Assembly (NCBI GenBank): GCA_963995505.1
Contig: OZ023186.1
Coordinates: forward strand, 3,968,001-4,032,000
Length of the DNA stretch: 64,000 bases
Source: Hypericum androsaemum
Taxonomy: Eukaryota > Streptophyta > Magnoliopsida > Malpighiales > Hypericaceae
Reading direction: 5' to 3'
A program made the position numbers and the translations under genes. Shown one piece after another: positions 1 through 10,202 of this stretch. A model generated the notes under the pieces. That model did no database searches and was not told the origin of the DNA. It saw nothing but the letters and a program-made list of their open reading frames with translations. How positions within the stretch are numbered: position 1 is the first letter of the stretch; each line of letters starts with the position of its first letter.

Positions 1-427
1 TGACTCTGCCGTACTCTCCCGTACAATAGTACGAGAGTTGCAGTCGACGACCTCACTAAAAACACTAACACTGCAAATCCAATTTAAAAAATGGTGATTG
101 TTTAACTTTTTTAAAATTTTGATGCCGTCGAAGCATTGATTTTTCTGAAGCTTGTTCTTTCATCATGCTAAAACGGTTTATTTTTCAAACCACCACTTGC
201 AAGAGATGATTGGGAGGACACAGCTGACTGGCGTGGAAAGTGGAGAAAAAGTCGACCACGTTGATAACCAAAAACGGTATCCTCGAAATTTAGATTAGTC
301 GGTCTAATAAATCTGAAAAAAATGTAACTTATGTCCCGAAATCTTCTAATCTTCTTAATTATTACAGCAACAACAACGAAATCTAATCAATTAAAAAAAT
401 AAGGGACACGAAAAGACAATTACTTAC
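1..427 (-). other. Intron-like remnant of a DUF674 gene
   Basis: Stretches around 222-260 and 325-427 match the intron and flank of the intact DUF674 gene at 29748-31265 (about 30440-30480 and 30540-30731), including the GTAAGT-type splice donor at the right end on the minus strand. No second exon is recognisable before the window edge. No other gene is seen here. Confidence 0.55.
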
Positions 428-706
428 CATATTGAAGTCGATAGTGACATTCTTCTCCTTGAGCGATCCAATATCCTTGATCCCAAAAGTATTGATTATA
501 GAAAATATGGAAATAGTCGACATGGGGCTGACCTTAGATCATCGGTCACCATGTAAGTCAAGCACTGCTCCTTAACGTACCCCGGCTGCGATTTCTCCCC
601 GGAAGAAGAAGACGACGACGATGCATAATACCCAGTTCTTGGCTCATCAAAAGAAACAAAGTTTTTTAGCAACAATGGAGGGTTACGGGTTTGGCCTGTA
701 CTAGAA
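428..706 (-). pseudogene. DUF674 gene fragment, 5' truncated and frameshifted
   Basis: The minus strand encodes the C-terminal half of a DUF674 (PF05056) exon 1. It contains GYVKEQCLTYMVTDDL, followed in another frame by the usual segment ending at a GTAAGT donor at 427. Against the intact paralog at 30732-31265, one base is missing near 533 (ttagatc against ttcagatc), which shifts the frame after TYMVTDDL. The 5' half, including the conserved GLLQ-P-IGS block, is absent. Homology stops near 706, where unrelated repeat sequence begins. A serine run (codons at about 604-624) is an insertion not present in the paralogs. The function of DUF674 proteins is unknown. Clearly a broken copy of the local gene family. 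Confidence 0.85.
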
Positions 707-1108
707 TGGTTCAAGAATTCATAAATATATATACTCAAATGGGCTCTTTAAAAAATACATATACAAATGGTTCAAGAATTCTCACCATAATGTAGAATAA
801 ATGCCTTGTGATGACAACAATGCATAACAAAAGTTTCTCACATAAAAATGTCAAACACAAACATCTCAAACAATATTTATCTACACAACGTTCAAATTCA
901 TCACACAATCATGTTCAAAGAGAAACAAATCATCGATGACACATCAAAGATTAAGGCAGGAGCACACTGAACATATAGAAGGGAAGCAAATGCACGAAAA
1001 ATCCTATGCTTCGTAGCACAATTTAAGATACTTGACACGATAATTCATACAAAGCTCTAACCTAGCGCTTATAAAACTAAAGCTCAAACCATGCTCCGAT
1101 ACCAAGTC
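707..1108 (-). mobile_element. Retroelement remnant with initiator-Met PBS-like site
   Basis: At 1093-1104 the minus strand reads like the plant copia/TRIM primer-binding site TGGTATCAGAGC with one mismatch. The sequence to its right (1109-1116, resuming after the hAT MITE at 1745 onward) would be the LTR side. No coding sequence or partner LTR could be delimited, so this is an inferred fragment. The rest of the interval is AT-rich without a gene. Confidence 0.35.
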
Positions 1109-1116
1109 TGTCTCGA
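1109..1116. repeat. 8-bp target-site duplication, left copy (hAT MITE)
   Basis: TGTCTCGA occurs here and again at 1745-1752, directly flanking the inverted-repeat element. An 8-bp duplication is the hallmark of hAT-superfamily insertion. Confidence 0.85.
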
Positions 1117-1744
1117 TAGGGATGGCAGAAATACCCATACCATGTGGGTCGGACCCTACCCTTACCCCGTGGGTCAAGGATCTGTTGACTTTGACTGGGT
1201 CTAGGGTAGGGTATGAGTATGTGTATGGGTCCACTTTTAGAGTAGGGGTCTAGGGTAGGGTATGAATCCTATGAATTTATACCCTACCCTTACTCTTTTA
1301 CCCTACTTTGGACCCTACCATTGGTAGACCCTGATAAGACCCTAAATAGACTCATTTATCTCTATTTTTTACTTATAAATTGTCATAGATTTCTCAAATA
1401 TTCTAAAATATGATTCATGTTATTGACTCCAAATTCGAGGTAAATATAATTCTAATATTCTTTATTGATATACTAATAATTTCATAATTAATATTTACAT
1501 GTTAGTTATGATTTATTTAAAATTTATATATATAATTAAAATTTTGTGTTAAAAAAATTATCAAAATTATCTTGCCTTTAATTCGAGGGTCGGACCCTAT
1601 AGACCCTGCAGACCCTGAGGGTAAGAGTATGGGTCTAATACTGAAATTTTTCGAGGATCCAGGGGTAGGGTATGGGTCCAACTTTCGAAACTAGGGTATG
1701 GGTAGGGTCATACTGATATCCTACCCTACCCATCGCCATCCCTA
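1117..1744. mobile_element. hAT-type MITE (628 bp)
   Basis: The ends are inverted: TAGGGATGGC at the left and its complement GCCATCCCTA at the right, flanked by the 8-bp duplication TGTCTCGA. The interior is non-coding and carries many copies of GGGTAGGG/GGGTATGGGTC-like motifs on both arms, so much of the element can fold on itself, while the centre is AT-rich. No transposase is present, so it is non-autonomous. Superfamily assignment rests on the 8-bp duplication and the TAGGGATGGC terminus. Confidence 0.88.
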
Positions 1745-1752
1745 TGTCTCGA

Positions 1753-3459
1753 CCCAAAATCAGGTCGGTGACTGGCGCTAGACTTTGACTCCTTTAATCA
1801 CTTAAGAAATCTAGCAAGCCTTGTACGCATTCAAATATTTTTAACTCATAACGGTTATCATCTAAAACCAATAATTAAATAATCTTTAGTTTCGAAACCC
1901 AAATTTCCCAAAAAAATATAATCTAAATTTCTTCCTTTTTAACTGAGAAGTATTATACTCTAATTAATTAAACATTCCCAAGATCAAAACAAATCTGTGA
2001 CTACGGAGCTACTAGATCAAAGAGAAAAATACAAACTGGAGATCTCAATACAAATCTTGGATAACAAAGTGGACTTGACATGATCATAATAGATCTACAA
2101 CTCATGTACGAGTTCCTGCGAAACTGGTTTGGGGGTTGAGTGTTTTGGAACACTCCGTAAATAAGTAATATATGCATCTCACTTTATTTAGCCACTCAAT
2201 GTACAAACATACCTAACACATGCATATAACTAACCATGCAAATGAATCATACCTAAAATGTACATTATTCAAAAGTCATCATTACCAAATGACCAAATAT
2301 AGCATATAATCACAAAGGCAGAGAAACATGAGCAAACTACATAACGTCCACAAAGGCACAGAAACATGAGCAAACTACGCAACGTCCCATACCATCATGC
2401 AATTTGACACATGAACACAAAATCCAAAATCATATAGCAGAACTGACGAACATTTTGCAAGATCTAGATAGTGTCACTCCAAGCCCGACACGAGGATACC
2501 ATATCTCAAATGCGCCATCAGAAACCAACCCCGATGGCCAAACATATCATATAAGAATCCATTGTGTTCTCGGTATATGTGCACATATGCCAATATTTTT
2601 GGTTGGTCATGGGTAGACCTCTGCCTACTAAACGTCCATATCACATAGCGGAGCCATCCATATCACATAAACTTTTATATCATAAAAAATCCACATGCTC
2701 CAAACATATCAAACATATACAGTGTCCCATCTTGGGCTAATTAACTAAACTCTTACAAGTCATAATATCACATCATAATGCTCATATGGCAAATGCACAA
2801 TATGCACTCAAAGTACCAAATCCACATCATGACAAATAAATATAGTGCACTAAAAAAACACGAGTCACATATTATTTGTTTATCAATTTTGGCTCGACAA
2901 CCACCTAGATCCATCGTCCTTTAAAAAATATGAATTCCTTTGCTTCAAATTCCTAGTTCAATAACCACAATATCTGCGTCAAAACTCCCTCAAATAAGTG
3001 TTTCAAAACATATTAAAATTTATATTCATACTAATTCAAATATACTTAAATTGTACTTAACCTTTCCATTATACTCTCTAACCTATATAAAATGTTTACC
3101 GATTTCAATTCCACATAAAAAATCTCCGTAACTGAAATTTAGAAAATCTGAAGTCAACCATATAAATCTTCCCAAGATGACTTTAAAACGATTGAAAATC
3201 CCCTTTACTTGTTCTTTCCAATACCAACTTAATCAACCAAAATTGAATCAAGTTGGCCCTATTTCTCCTTCATTAATCATTATTAATATCCTTAACTTCG
3301 TCCAAATAAGATGTGAAAAGTTCTATTGTGCCTAACATAGAATCCTCAATTTTACCAAGATTTTCAATTAAGTCACTTTCCATCCTTTGCTTGCTTTCTT
3401 CTCAATTATTTCCTTCTTGTTCTTCTTAGCCTTCTATTTCCTTTTTCCTTTCTTGGTTT
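1753..3459. other. AT-rich non-coding stretch
   Basis: Continues the retroelement remnant for some distance (for example the segment starting at 1753 that resembles the LTR side). It is otherwise AT-rich with short spurious ORFs. A short direct duplication (period about 55 bp) lies at 2310-2390. No gene recognised. Confidence 0.5.
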
Positions 3460-3464
3460 GGTTT
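3460..3464. repeat. 5-bp target-site duplication, left copy (LARD-type element)
   Basis: GGTTT here and at 9792-9796, immediately outside TGTTGG and CCAACA, the inverted termini of the LTR element. Confidence 0.85.
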
Positions 3465-4975
3465 TGTTGGTGGAAAAAGGGTACAAGAACGTCAAGTAAC
3501 CCGAGACGATCCGCAGTGATCGTCCCAAAGTCGGCCTAACTGAATGGGAGAAAAAGTACTACGAGCTATGGGTACAAGAACGCTAAGAGAACTTGGACAT
3601 CCGAAGGTCAGCCTAACGGAATGGGTGGAAAGAGAGCGACGAGCTAAGGAAGAACGATAAAGATAAATATTGTTGTTGTGTTATTGATGATGTCTTAGTC
3701 TCGTGCCCGAGCCCTCCTTATATAGACGATGCCAACCGCCTCAAACGATGCCAACTTGGCTCCCGCTCAAGATGGAAACTGAAACCGCCTTTAAACGATG
3801 CCAACTTGGCTCCAGCTCATGATGGAAAACCCAAACCGCCTTTGACAAAGCCAACTTGGCTTCGGCTCATGATGAGAAACACAAACTGCCTTAGTCATAT
3901 TGATGACGCCAACTTGGCTCCGGCTCATGATGAGAAACGCAAATCGCCTTTGATAATGCCAACTTGGCTCTAGCTCATGATGAGAAACCCAAACCGCCTT
4001 TGACAATGCCAACTTGCCTCCGGCTCATGATGAGAAACACAAGCCGCCTTTGTCATATCGACGATGCCAAACACACAACCCGATATCGCTGGCAAAAAGC
4101 ACGACGACTTTCCTCCAGCCCGAAGAAGCACCGTGTCCTACCCGACCCAATAAGAGCTTGTCATTGTCCTAGTCCCAAGAGGACCTACTCATTGGTTCGA
4201 CCCAATAAGGGCTTGGCGTTGGTCCAAACACGATCCTCGTCGGTCCAGCCTCAGTGGAGAGTTATCGTTGGCCTGGCTTGAAACAAAGACCTTGTCGATC
4301 CAGCCCGAATGTGCATCCCATCGGTCTAATCCCAAAAGGGCCTACTCATTGGTTCAGCCACATAGGCTCGACGTCGGTCTGACTTGCAAAGCAGAATACA
4401 ATAGGACCATGAACAGATTCAAAAGTCATTGGTTTGACCTTTAATGGGCTTGCCGGTCTTATAACAGGCTCATTGTCTCAGCTTGTCGATCCAATTTTGT
4501 CAATGGTCCAGCTTGTTGCTATGGAGTTCGTTGGTCCAGCTTGTCGCATTAGAGGTGGTTGGTTCGACTTGTCCCATTGGAGGTGGTTGGTCTGACCTAT
4601 AATGGGCCGCTGATCTTATAACGGGCTTGTTGTCCCAGCTCGTCGATCAGACTCCATCAATGGTCTGGCTTGTCCCTTTGCAGGTCATCGGTCGGGTTGC
4701 AATACCCAACATTGTTGGTCTGGTCGCGTTATGAAGGAAAGGCCAGTCCGACCAACCCAAGTTAATATCGTCGGTCCATCCGACTTGGTCATTGATCCAG
4801 CTTGCTCAAGGCAATGCTGTCGGTATGAGGAAAATGGATTAGGTTTGGCTTGGTCAAGGCAAGGATGTCAGTCCGGCTTGGAACCAAAGCCTTGTCAGTC
4901 TGCCTTATCAGTTAGGCTTGGAACCAAAGCCTTGTCGGCCGTTGTCCGTAAAGATATAGGCCGTTGTCCGTAAAG
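3465..4975 (-). repeat. Left LTR (3' LTR) of the LARD-type element
   Basis: Begins TGTTGGTGG and aligns with 8283-9791 over nearly its whole length. The inner end is uncertain: the final 100 bases or so diverge, and a 22-bp tandem duplication (GGCCGTTGTCCGTAAAGA units at about 4937-4980) is found only here. Contains about six tandem units of a 50-bp motif with GCCAACTTGGCTCCGGCTC at 3749-4060. Confidence 0.8.
3749..4060. repeat. 50-bp tandem repeats inside the left LTR
   Basis: About six units starting at 3749, 3800, 3850, 3908, 3958 and 4007, each with a GCCAACTTGGCT-like core followed by a CGGCTCATGATGAGAAA-like stretch. The matching block is in the right LTR at 8573-8880, so the array predates the insertion. 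Confidence 0.85.
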
Positions 4976-5035
4976 ACATACCTGGCAACTTGTATAGTGA
5001 CAAGGTGTAGACCCCATTCTCCTTGTCACCTCCCC

Positions 5036-5575
5036 CTATGGCTTCTCCTTGCCATAGGTAAACAAGCTACAGTGCTTGCCCCAAAGTGATGCTTCGGTCA
5101 GTTGTTGGGTATAAGGGACCTCCCACTCGACTGAACTCGTATACCGAGCAAACCGGCCATCTATGTTATTCCAGGCCATCCTTGTTGGCATTATAGACCC
5201 ATCGCATGAGACTGTTGCAATATAATACATGGCCGATGGCCGTGCATCAGTCATCACGATCTCCACCTTCCCATCTGACTTCCACCAGATTAGACATTGG
5301 CGGATGAAAGAGGGAATTACCTGACCGGAGCCAATCAAGTCTCGCCATTTCTCGACAAGGTTGGTTATGACCATTGCAGTAGGGCTGATATCCTCCCTCT
5401 CTTTTTTGCATTCCCAGATGAGCAACTGGACAAAGGCGTTCACCATACCCATGTTGTCCACGAGTACCCTCTCGATCGGCTCCCCAAGGGTGTGAGCCGG
5501 GATGCAGAGAGGTTTAAGGTGTTCGCCCATCCTTCGGGTTGGCCTCATAATGGTGACATCGCCATTGAAGGCTTC
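5036..5575 (-). pseudogene. Retropepsin-like remnant of the LARD-type element
   Basis: Reading right to left, this segment continues the element's reading frame after the Cassandra insertion. It encodes a stretch with LKPLCIPAHTLGEPIERVLVD, which resembles the Ty3/Tat-type aspartic protease region where a hydrophobic run leads into VLVDxGS. The usual DNGS/DSGS active site is not intact (VDNMGMVN). About 145 further residues follow without a recognised domain, ending at the stop at 5036. The reading frame on the other side of Cassandra (6220-6484) joins in the same frame once one copy of the 5-bp duplication is discounted, supporting an originally continuous coding region. Assignment to protease is by motif resemblance only. 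Confidence 0.45.
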
Positions 5576-5580
5576 CACCA
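5576..5580. repeat. 5-bp target-site duplication, left copy (Cassandra)
   Basis: CACCA here and at 6215-6219, directly flanking the TGTAAC...ATCACA repeats. Confidence 0.9.
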
Positions 5581-5834
5581 TGTAACGCCCCGTGATTTGA
5601 CCGACTGGCTCTACAGACCAACACGAGTCTTTTCTAGCATGTTTTGTCCTCACTCGCATGCATCCCGGAAAACTTCCCAGGAGGTCACCCATCCTGATCC
5701 TACTCCCGGCCAAACGCGTTTAACCTTGGAGTTCTCTCAGGATGTGTGCCAGAAAAGAAGGTGCACCTTGTTGGTATGGATAGTACCAATCAAATCACTT
5801 AAGCGTTTCAGACAGAACAGATCGGGGTATCACA
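5581..5834 (-). repeat. Cassandra LTR (left, 3' LTR)
   Basis: 254 bp, TGTAACGCCCC...GGGGTATCACA on the plus strand. The 5S-like domain lies at about 5663-5745. Confidence 0.93.
5663..5745 (-). promoter_or_regulatory. 5S rRNA-like Pol III promoter domain in Cassandra LTR (left)
   Basis: The minus strand contains GGATGGGTGACCTCCTGGGA, preceded by an AACTCCAAGGTTAAACGCG-like stretch. These correspond to the intermediate element/C-box half of plant 5S rRNA genes. It is not a functional 5S gene: only part of the gene is present and it differs from consensus at several positions. Whether it still drives Pol III transcription is unknown. Confidence 0.8.
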
Positions 5835-5946
5835 TACAACCCTCCTTAAATACGCGACGTCCTCGTCGCGCCAGATACAGACAGTCCCAGAATCCCTCGG
5901 TTGCAGATGCGTTCGATCCCCGAACCACACCGTACAAGCCGAGGTT

Positions 5947-5958
5947 GCTCTGATACCA
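5947..5958 (-). other. Cassandra primer-binding site (initiator Met tRNA)
   Basis: TGGTATCAGAGC on the minus strand, two bases from the LTR end at 5961. Confidence 0.9.
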
Positions 5959-5960
5959 AA

Positions 5961-6214
5961 TGTAACACCCCATGATTTGACCGACTGGCTCCACAGACCA
6001 ACACGAGTCTTTTCCAGCATGTTTTGTCCTCACTCGCATGCATCCCAGAAAACTTCCCAGGAGGTCACCCATCCTGATCCTACTCCCGGCCAAACGCGTT
6101 TAACCTTGGAGTTCTCTCAGGATGTGTGCCAGAAAAAAAGGTGCACCTTGTTGGTATGGATAGTACCAATCAAATCACTTAAGCATTTCTTACAGAACAG
6201 ATCGGGGTATCACA
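5961..6214 (-). repeat. Cassandra LTR (right, 5' LTR)
   Basis: 254 bp, TGTAACACCCC...GGGGTATCACA on the plus strand, with the 5S-like domain at about 6043-6125. Followed by the CACCA duplication at 6215-6219. Confidence 0.93.
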
Positions 6215-8282
6215 CACCATGGGAATGATAGAGGACATATTGCCTATCTGAGGCTCAGGTCTATCTTCCTCACTCTCGTCCCCCTCTAGACAGCTAGGTT
6301 GGTTGAGTTTTAGCCCAAAGATGGTTGGGAGGGTGAATACCTTGTTGATCGACACCTTGTCTGAGAAATCTCCAAACTTAACAAAACTAATGTCAAGACC
6401 AACCAAGACATCTTTTTCCTTCGGGTCGATCTCCTTCTCGTCCTCTTGAGGATAGTCTTCTCTCATATGGACCTCAGTTTGCACCTTTGGTACCCACTTA
6501 CGTACTAGCTTTTTGTGAAGTAGGTATGTATCTTAGCTTGGTCCTTCTTCACCCTCCTAAGATCCTTAACCTTGTCAGCCTCAGAGATTTTGACATTTTT
6601 GTTCCGACCTTGAGTACGGCCCGGTAGGCATCTACCTCGCGGGTGGGCTAGGAGGGTGTTTTGCTCCTCCAACTTGGCCTTTTGCTCCACAAGTTGCCTT
6701 TCAAGGTCTTTAACGCCTTGCTTCTGCTTTTGAACCTTCCTCTCAAGGCGACGCCTCTGGGTCTTAGTGAGTGCATCTTGTGTTGGTGGATCAAGGGTGA
6801 CCCTTTTGTCTCCAAGCCAGTTGAAAGCGTATCAGCTCGGGTTGGACACATCTTGAAGGTCTACCTTGATACGGGGATGGCGAAACCTCCATGCCTCATT
6901 GACTTCCCTTGGCCGATTGAACTTCCAAGTCTTTGGGATGCCGCTATTGGATGGTCGTCCTTGCCCCCCGAGTCTTGCCCTCCGGGTACTAAGGTTGGCC
7001 TTCCCTTGCTTAGAGCCATCAACACCCATCGGATGAAAGAACTTTTGAGCCTTTGGGATGCCGTTATCGTGCAGCCTTCCTTGCCCCCCGAGTCTTGCCC
7101 TCCGGCTCTTATGGTCGGCCTTCCCTTTCTTAGGTCCATCAGCTCTCCATGAACAAAAGGACTTTCGAGCCTTTGGTTTGCCATTCTCGAGCGGCCTTTC
7201 TTGCCCCCCGAGTCTTGCCCCCCGGATCTTAGGATCGACCTTTGCTTGGTTAGGGCCATCCGCTTCCCTCGGATGAAAGGACTTCTGAGCCTTTGGGATG
7301 CTGCTATTAAGTGGCCATCCTTGCCCCCCGAGTCTTGCCCTCTGGGTCTTGGGGTCGGCTTTCCCTTGCTTGGGGCCTTCCTTCTCTCTGGTCCATTGGA
7401 TGCCAACCACAGCAACTGAAGCACTGGCCTGGGTGTCGGTTGACGGTTCTCTTCCGGGGCGTTGATGTGGAACCAAGCTCTCGGAATAAGAAAGTTGAGG
7501 TTGTCCTTCCGTCCCTTGTTGTTGGGCAGTTCCCAACTTTGGGTAATGATGGACGTCTTTGACGCGCTCCTTTTGCCCCTACATAACGAACTGAGGTACC
7601 GGCTCAAGAGTAGGAAATCTTGGGCCCAACTCTTCTTGCTCTAACCTCACGAACCGAAGAGTTGGCTCATGAGTAGAAAGGCTTGGGTCCAACTCCTCTT
7701 GCCCCAACTTCACGTACTGAGGAGGTGGAGTTGGAACGTGAGCAATGTTATGGCTCGTTGGATAGTCGCTAGCGGTCACATGAACCTCCTTGCTTATAGA
7801 TGAATGTTGCGTCACTGGATAATTAGGCACCTCAATCGATGGGTGTTGGCTGGGTAAATTTGTGAAGTCTGGAGTCTCGGCATCACGGTAAGTTAAAGAC
7901 CCTTCCTCGAGTTGCTTCGGTATAGGTTCAATGAAGGATGATGACTCTATACCGAGACCCAATCCAACACCTTGACCGATGGTTGGCCTAATATGTATGC
8001 CATCGTTGCAGCTTGAGAGGTCTTGGTGAAATGCATACTTCTCGGCCGCCTACTGCTTGAGTTGGTCTCCGTAGGATCGAAGCGCTACCAATATTTCTTC
8101 CAACGCATGGGTGGGTCAATTCCATAGACGAACAAGTCCTCTCTCATGTCTGGTTGGAGAAAGGAAGTTACCAGCTCTTCAAAGAAAGCCGCATCTGCAA
8201 CAAACTTGGTCATCTAAGTTGGCCAAAGGTTAGACGGCCTTCTCAGATGCCCTCCATGGTCCCGCCGAGCGTGCCAAAAATA
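6215..8282 (-). pseudogene. Degenerate internal coding region of the LARD-type element
   Basis: Several overlapping minus-strand reading frames (6220-6484, 6505-6851, 6832-7607, 7579-7962) cover the interior without one continuous frame. The most distinctive part, 6940-7400, is four tandem units of exactly 120 bp (cores GCCCCCCGAGTCTTGCC at 6963, 7083, 7203, 7323). It encodes a hydrophilic repeat with RARLGGQ and KAQKSFHP-like motifs. Because 120 is divisible by three, two frames look repetitive and I cannot tell which was used. The region occupies the place of gag in Ty3-type elements, but no zinc knuckle or capsid motif was recognised. Confidence 0.5.
6940..7400. repeat. 120-bp tandem repeat array (four units)
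   Basis: The unit core GCCCCCCGAGTCTTGCC recurs at 6963, 7083, 7203 and 7323, exactly 120 bp apart, with diverged flanks. The repeat preserves reading frame, giving a 40-residue protein repeat. Confidence 0.9.
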
Positions 8283-9791
8283 TGTTGGTGGAAAAGGGGT
8301 ACAAGAATGTCACGTAACCCGAGACAGTCCAGAGTGATCATCCCAAAGTCGGCCTAACGAAATGGGGGAAAAAGTACTAGGAGCTACGGGTACAAGAACG
8401 CTAGGAGAATTTGGTCGTCCCAAGGTCACCCTAACAAAATGGGTGGAAAGAGAGCTACGAGCTAAGGAAGAACGATAAAGATAAATATTGCTGTTGTGTT
8501 GTGTTGTTGATGATGTCTTGGTCTCGTGCCCGGGCTCTCCTTATATAGACGATGCCAACTGCCTCAAACGATGCCAACTTGGCTCCGGCTCAAGATGGAA
8601 ATCGAAACCGCCTTTAGATGATGCCAACTTGGCTCCAGCTCATGATGAAAAATCCTAACCGCCTTTGACAATGCCAACTTGGCTCCTGCTCATGAAGAGA
8701 AACACAAACCGCTTTAGTCATAACGATGACGCCAACTTGGCTCCGGCTCATGATGAGAAATACAAACCGCCTTTGACAATGCCAACTTTGCTCTGGCTCA
8801 TGATGCGAAATCCAAACCACCTTTGACAATGCCAACTTACCTCTGGCTCATGATGAGAAACAAAAACTGCCTTTGTCATATCGATGATGCCAAACACTCA
8901 ACCCGATATCGCTGGAAAAAAGCATGACGACTTTCCTCCAGCCTGAAGAAGCACCGTGTCTGACCCGACCCAATAAGAGCTTGTCGTTCTCCTAGTCCCA
9001 AGAGGACCTACTCATTGGTTCGACCCAATAAGGGCTTGGCGTTGGTCCAAACACGATCCTCGTCGGTCCAGCCTCAGTGGAGAGTTATCGTTGGCCTGGC
9101 TTGAAACAAAGACCTTGTCGATCCGGCCCGAATGGGCATCCCATCGGTCTGATCCCAAAAGGGCCTACTCATTGGTTCGGCCACATAGGCTCGACGTCGG
9201 TCTGACTTGCAAAGCAGAATGCAATAGGACCATGGACCGATTCAAAAGTCATTGGTCTGACCTTTAATAGGCTTGCCGGTCTTATAACGAGCTCGTTGTC
9301 TCAGCTTGTCGATCCAATTTTGTCAATGATCTGGCTTGTTGCTGTGGAGGTCGTCGGTCCGGCTTGTCGCATTGGAGGTGGTTGGTTTGGCTTGTCCCAT
9401 TGGAGGTGGTTGGTTCGACCTATAATGGGCTTGCCGGCCCATGATGGGCCGCCGGTCTTATAACGGGCTTGTTGTCCTGGCTCATCGATTTGACTCGGTC
9501 AATGGTCTGGCTTGTCCCTTTGGAGGTCATCGGTTCGGTTGCGATACCCAACATTGTTGGTCCGGTCGCGTTATGAAGGAAAGGCCGGTCCAACCAACGC
9601 AAGGCAATGTCGTCGGTCCATCCGACTTGGTCATTGATCTGGCTTGCTCAAGGCAATGCCGTTGGTATGAGAAAAATGGATTAGGTCCGGCTTAGTCAAG
9701 GCAATGCTGTCAGTCCGGCTTGGAACCAAAGCCTTGTCGGTCCGTTCATAAAAATCGTATCTTAACCCCGACATATTTTCAACCTCCAACA
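8283..9791 (-). repeat. Right LTR (5' LTR) of the LARD-type element
   Basis: 1,509 bp, TGTTGGTGG...CCTCCAACA. Aligns with 3465-4975 and includes the 50-bp tandem units at 8573-8880. Followed by the GGTTT duplication at 9792-9796. Confidence 0.88.
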
Positions 9792-9997
9792 GGTTTCTTC
9801 TATATATCTTCATTATAATCATGGTTCTGAATGAACTTGAGAAGATTTTAATTCTTCAAGTTCTCATAACTAATCTAACAGATCCATGCTTGTTTTCAAG
9901 TTAAATCCTCATTGTCCTCCATTTCATACTCTTCTCTTCATATATCCCATTCATACTAAAAATATGAATTGTTTTTCTATTCCTTATTGTTCATGAC

Positions 9998-10002
9998 GTA
10001 AA
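9998..10002. repeat. 5-bp target-site duplication, left copy (copia element 1)
   Basis: GTAAA here and at 22361-22365, directly outside the 192-bp LTRs. Confidence 0.9.
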
Positions 10003-10194
10003 TAAAGAATCGAAACTTGAGCGGAAATACTTCGCTTGTGTGTTTTATTGATCGACAGGAACATGTATATATATGAGTACAAGAGGCTAGGGTTAGGTTT
10101 ATACAACCTGGCAAAATATACAGCTTCCTAATCAGACTAGGATACAATCTCTACATTCCTAATTAGACTAGATGTCAACGACGCATCTCCAATA
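10003..10194 (-). repeat. Copia 1 LTR (left, 3' LTR)
   Basis: 192 bp, matching 22169-22360 at all but two positions (CCTGGC/CCTCGC and AATTAG/AATCAG). Ends CTCCAATA. Confidence 0.93.
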
Positions 10195-10202
10195 CTCCCC
10201 CT

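Larger units (their letters stand above)
5581..6214 (-). mobile_element. Cassandra TRIM retrotransposon (634 bp) with 5S-like LTRs
   Basis: Two 254-bp direct repeats (5581-5834 and 5961-6214), each TG...CA, enclose a 126-bp interior. On the minus strand a primer-binding site TGGTATCAGAGC (5947-5958) follows the 5' LTR after two bases, and a purine tract AAGGAGGG lies beside the 3' LTR. Each LTR carries a stretch matching 5S rRNA with its internal promoter region (GGATGGGTGACCTCCTGGGA and flanks on the minus strand), the defining trait of Cassandra. The LTRs differ at about nine positions. The target site duplication is CACCA. The element has no coding capacity; it depends on proteins supplied in trans. 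Confidence 0.95.
3465..9791 (-). mobile_element. LARD/Ty3-type LTR retroelement, non-autonomous (6.3 kb)
   Basis: Two related direct repeats of about 1.5 kb bound a 3.3-kb interior, and the whole is flanked by the 5-bp duplication GGTTT. The outer ends are TGTTGG and CCAACA. Just inside the right LTR, the minus strand reads TTTTTGGCACGCTCGGCGG, a plausible primer-binding site, so the element runs right to left. The interior has only degenerate minus-strand reading frames: a repeat-rich basic segment (about 6832-7607) and a retropepsin-like stretch near 5390-5500 (KPLCIPAHTLGEPIERVLVD). No reverse transcriptase or integrase was seen. A Cassandra TRIM sits in the interior at 5581-6214. The LTRs differ at many positions (roughly one in ten by eye), so the insertion is old. 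Confidence 0.85.

Noticed and set aside
5297..5953. 218-residue plus-strand frame
   Set aside because: It is the opposite strand of the LARD remnant and of Cassandra LTR sequence and has no domain.
5663..6125. Two apparent 5S rRNA genes
   Set aside because: Only part of 5S is present in each copy and both lie inside 254-bp direct repeats with retroelement signals, so they are Cassandra LTRs.
6661..7562. Repeat-rich plus-strand frames in the LARD interior
   Set aside because: The 120-bp repeat keeps several frames open on both strands; element direction (primer-binding site by the right LTR) argues for the minus strand.
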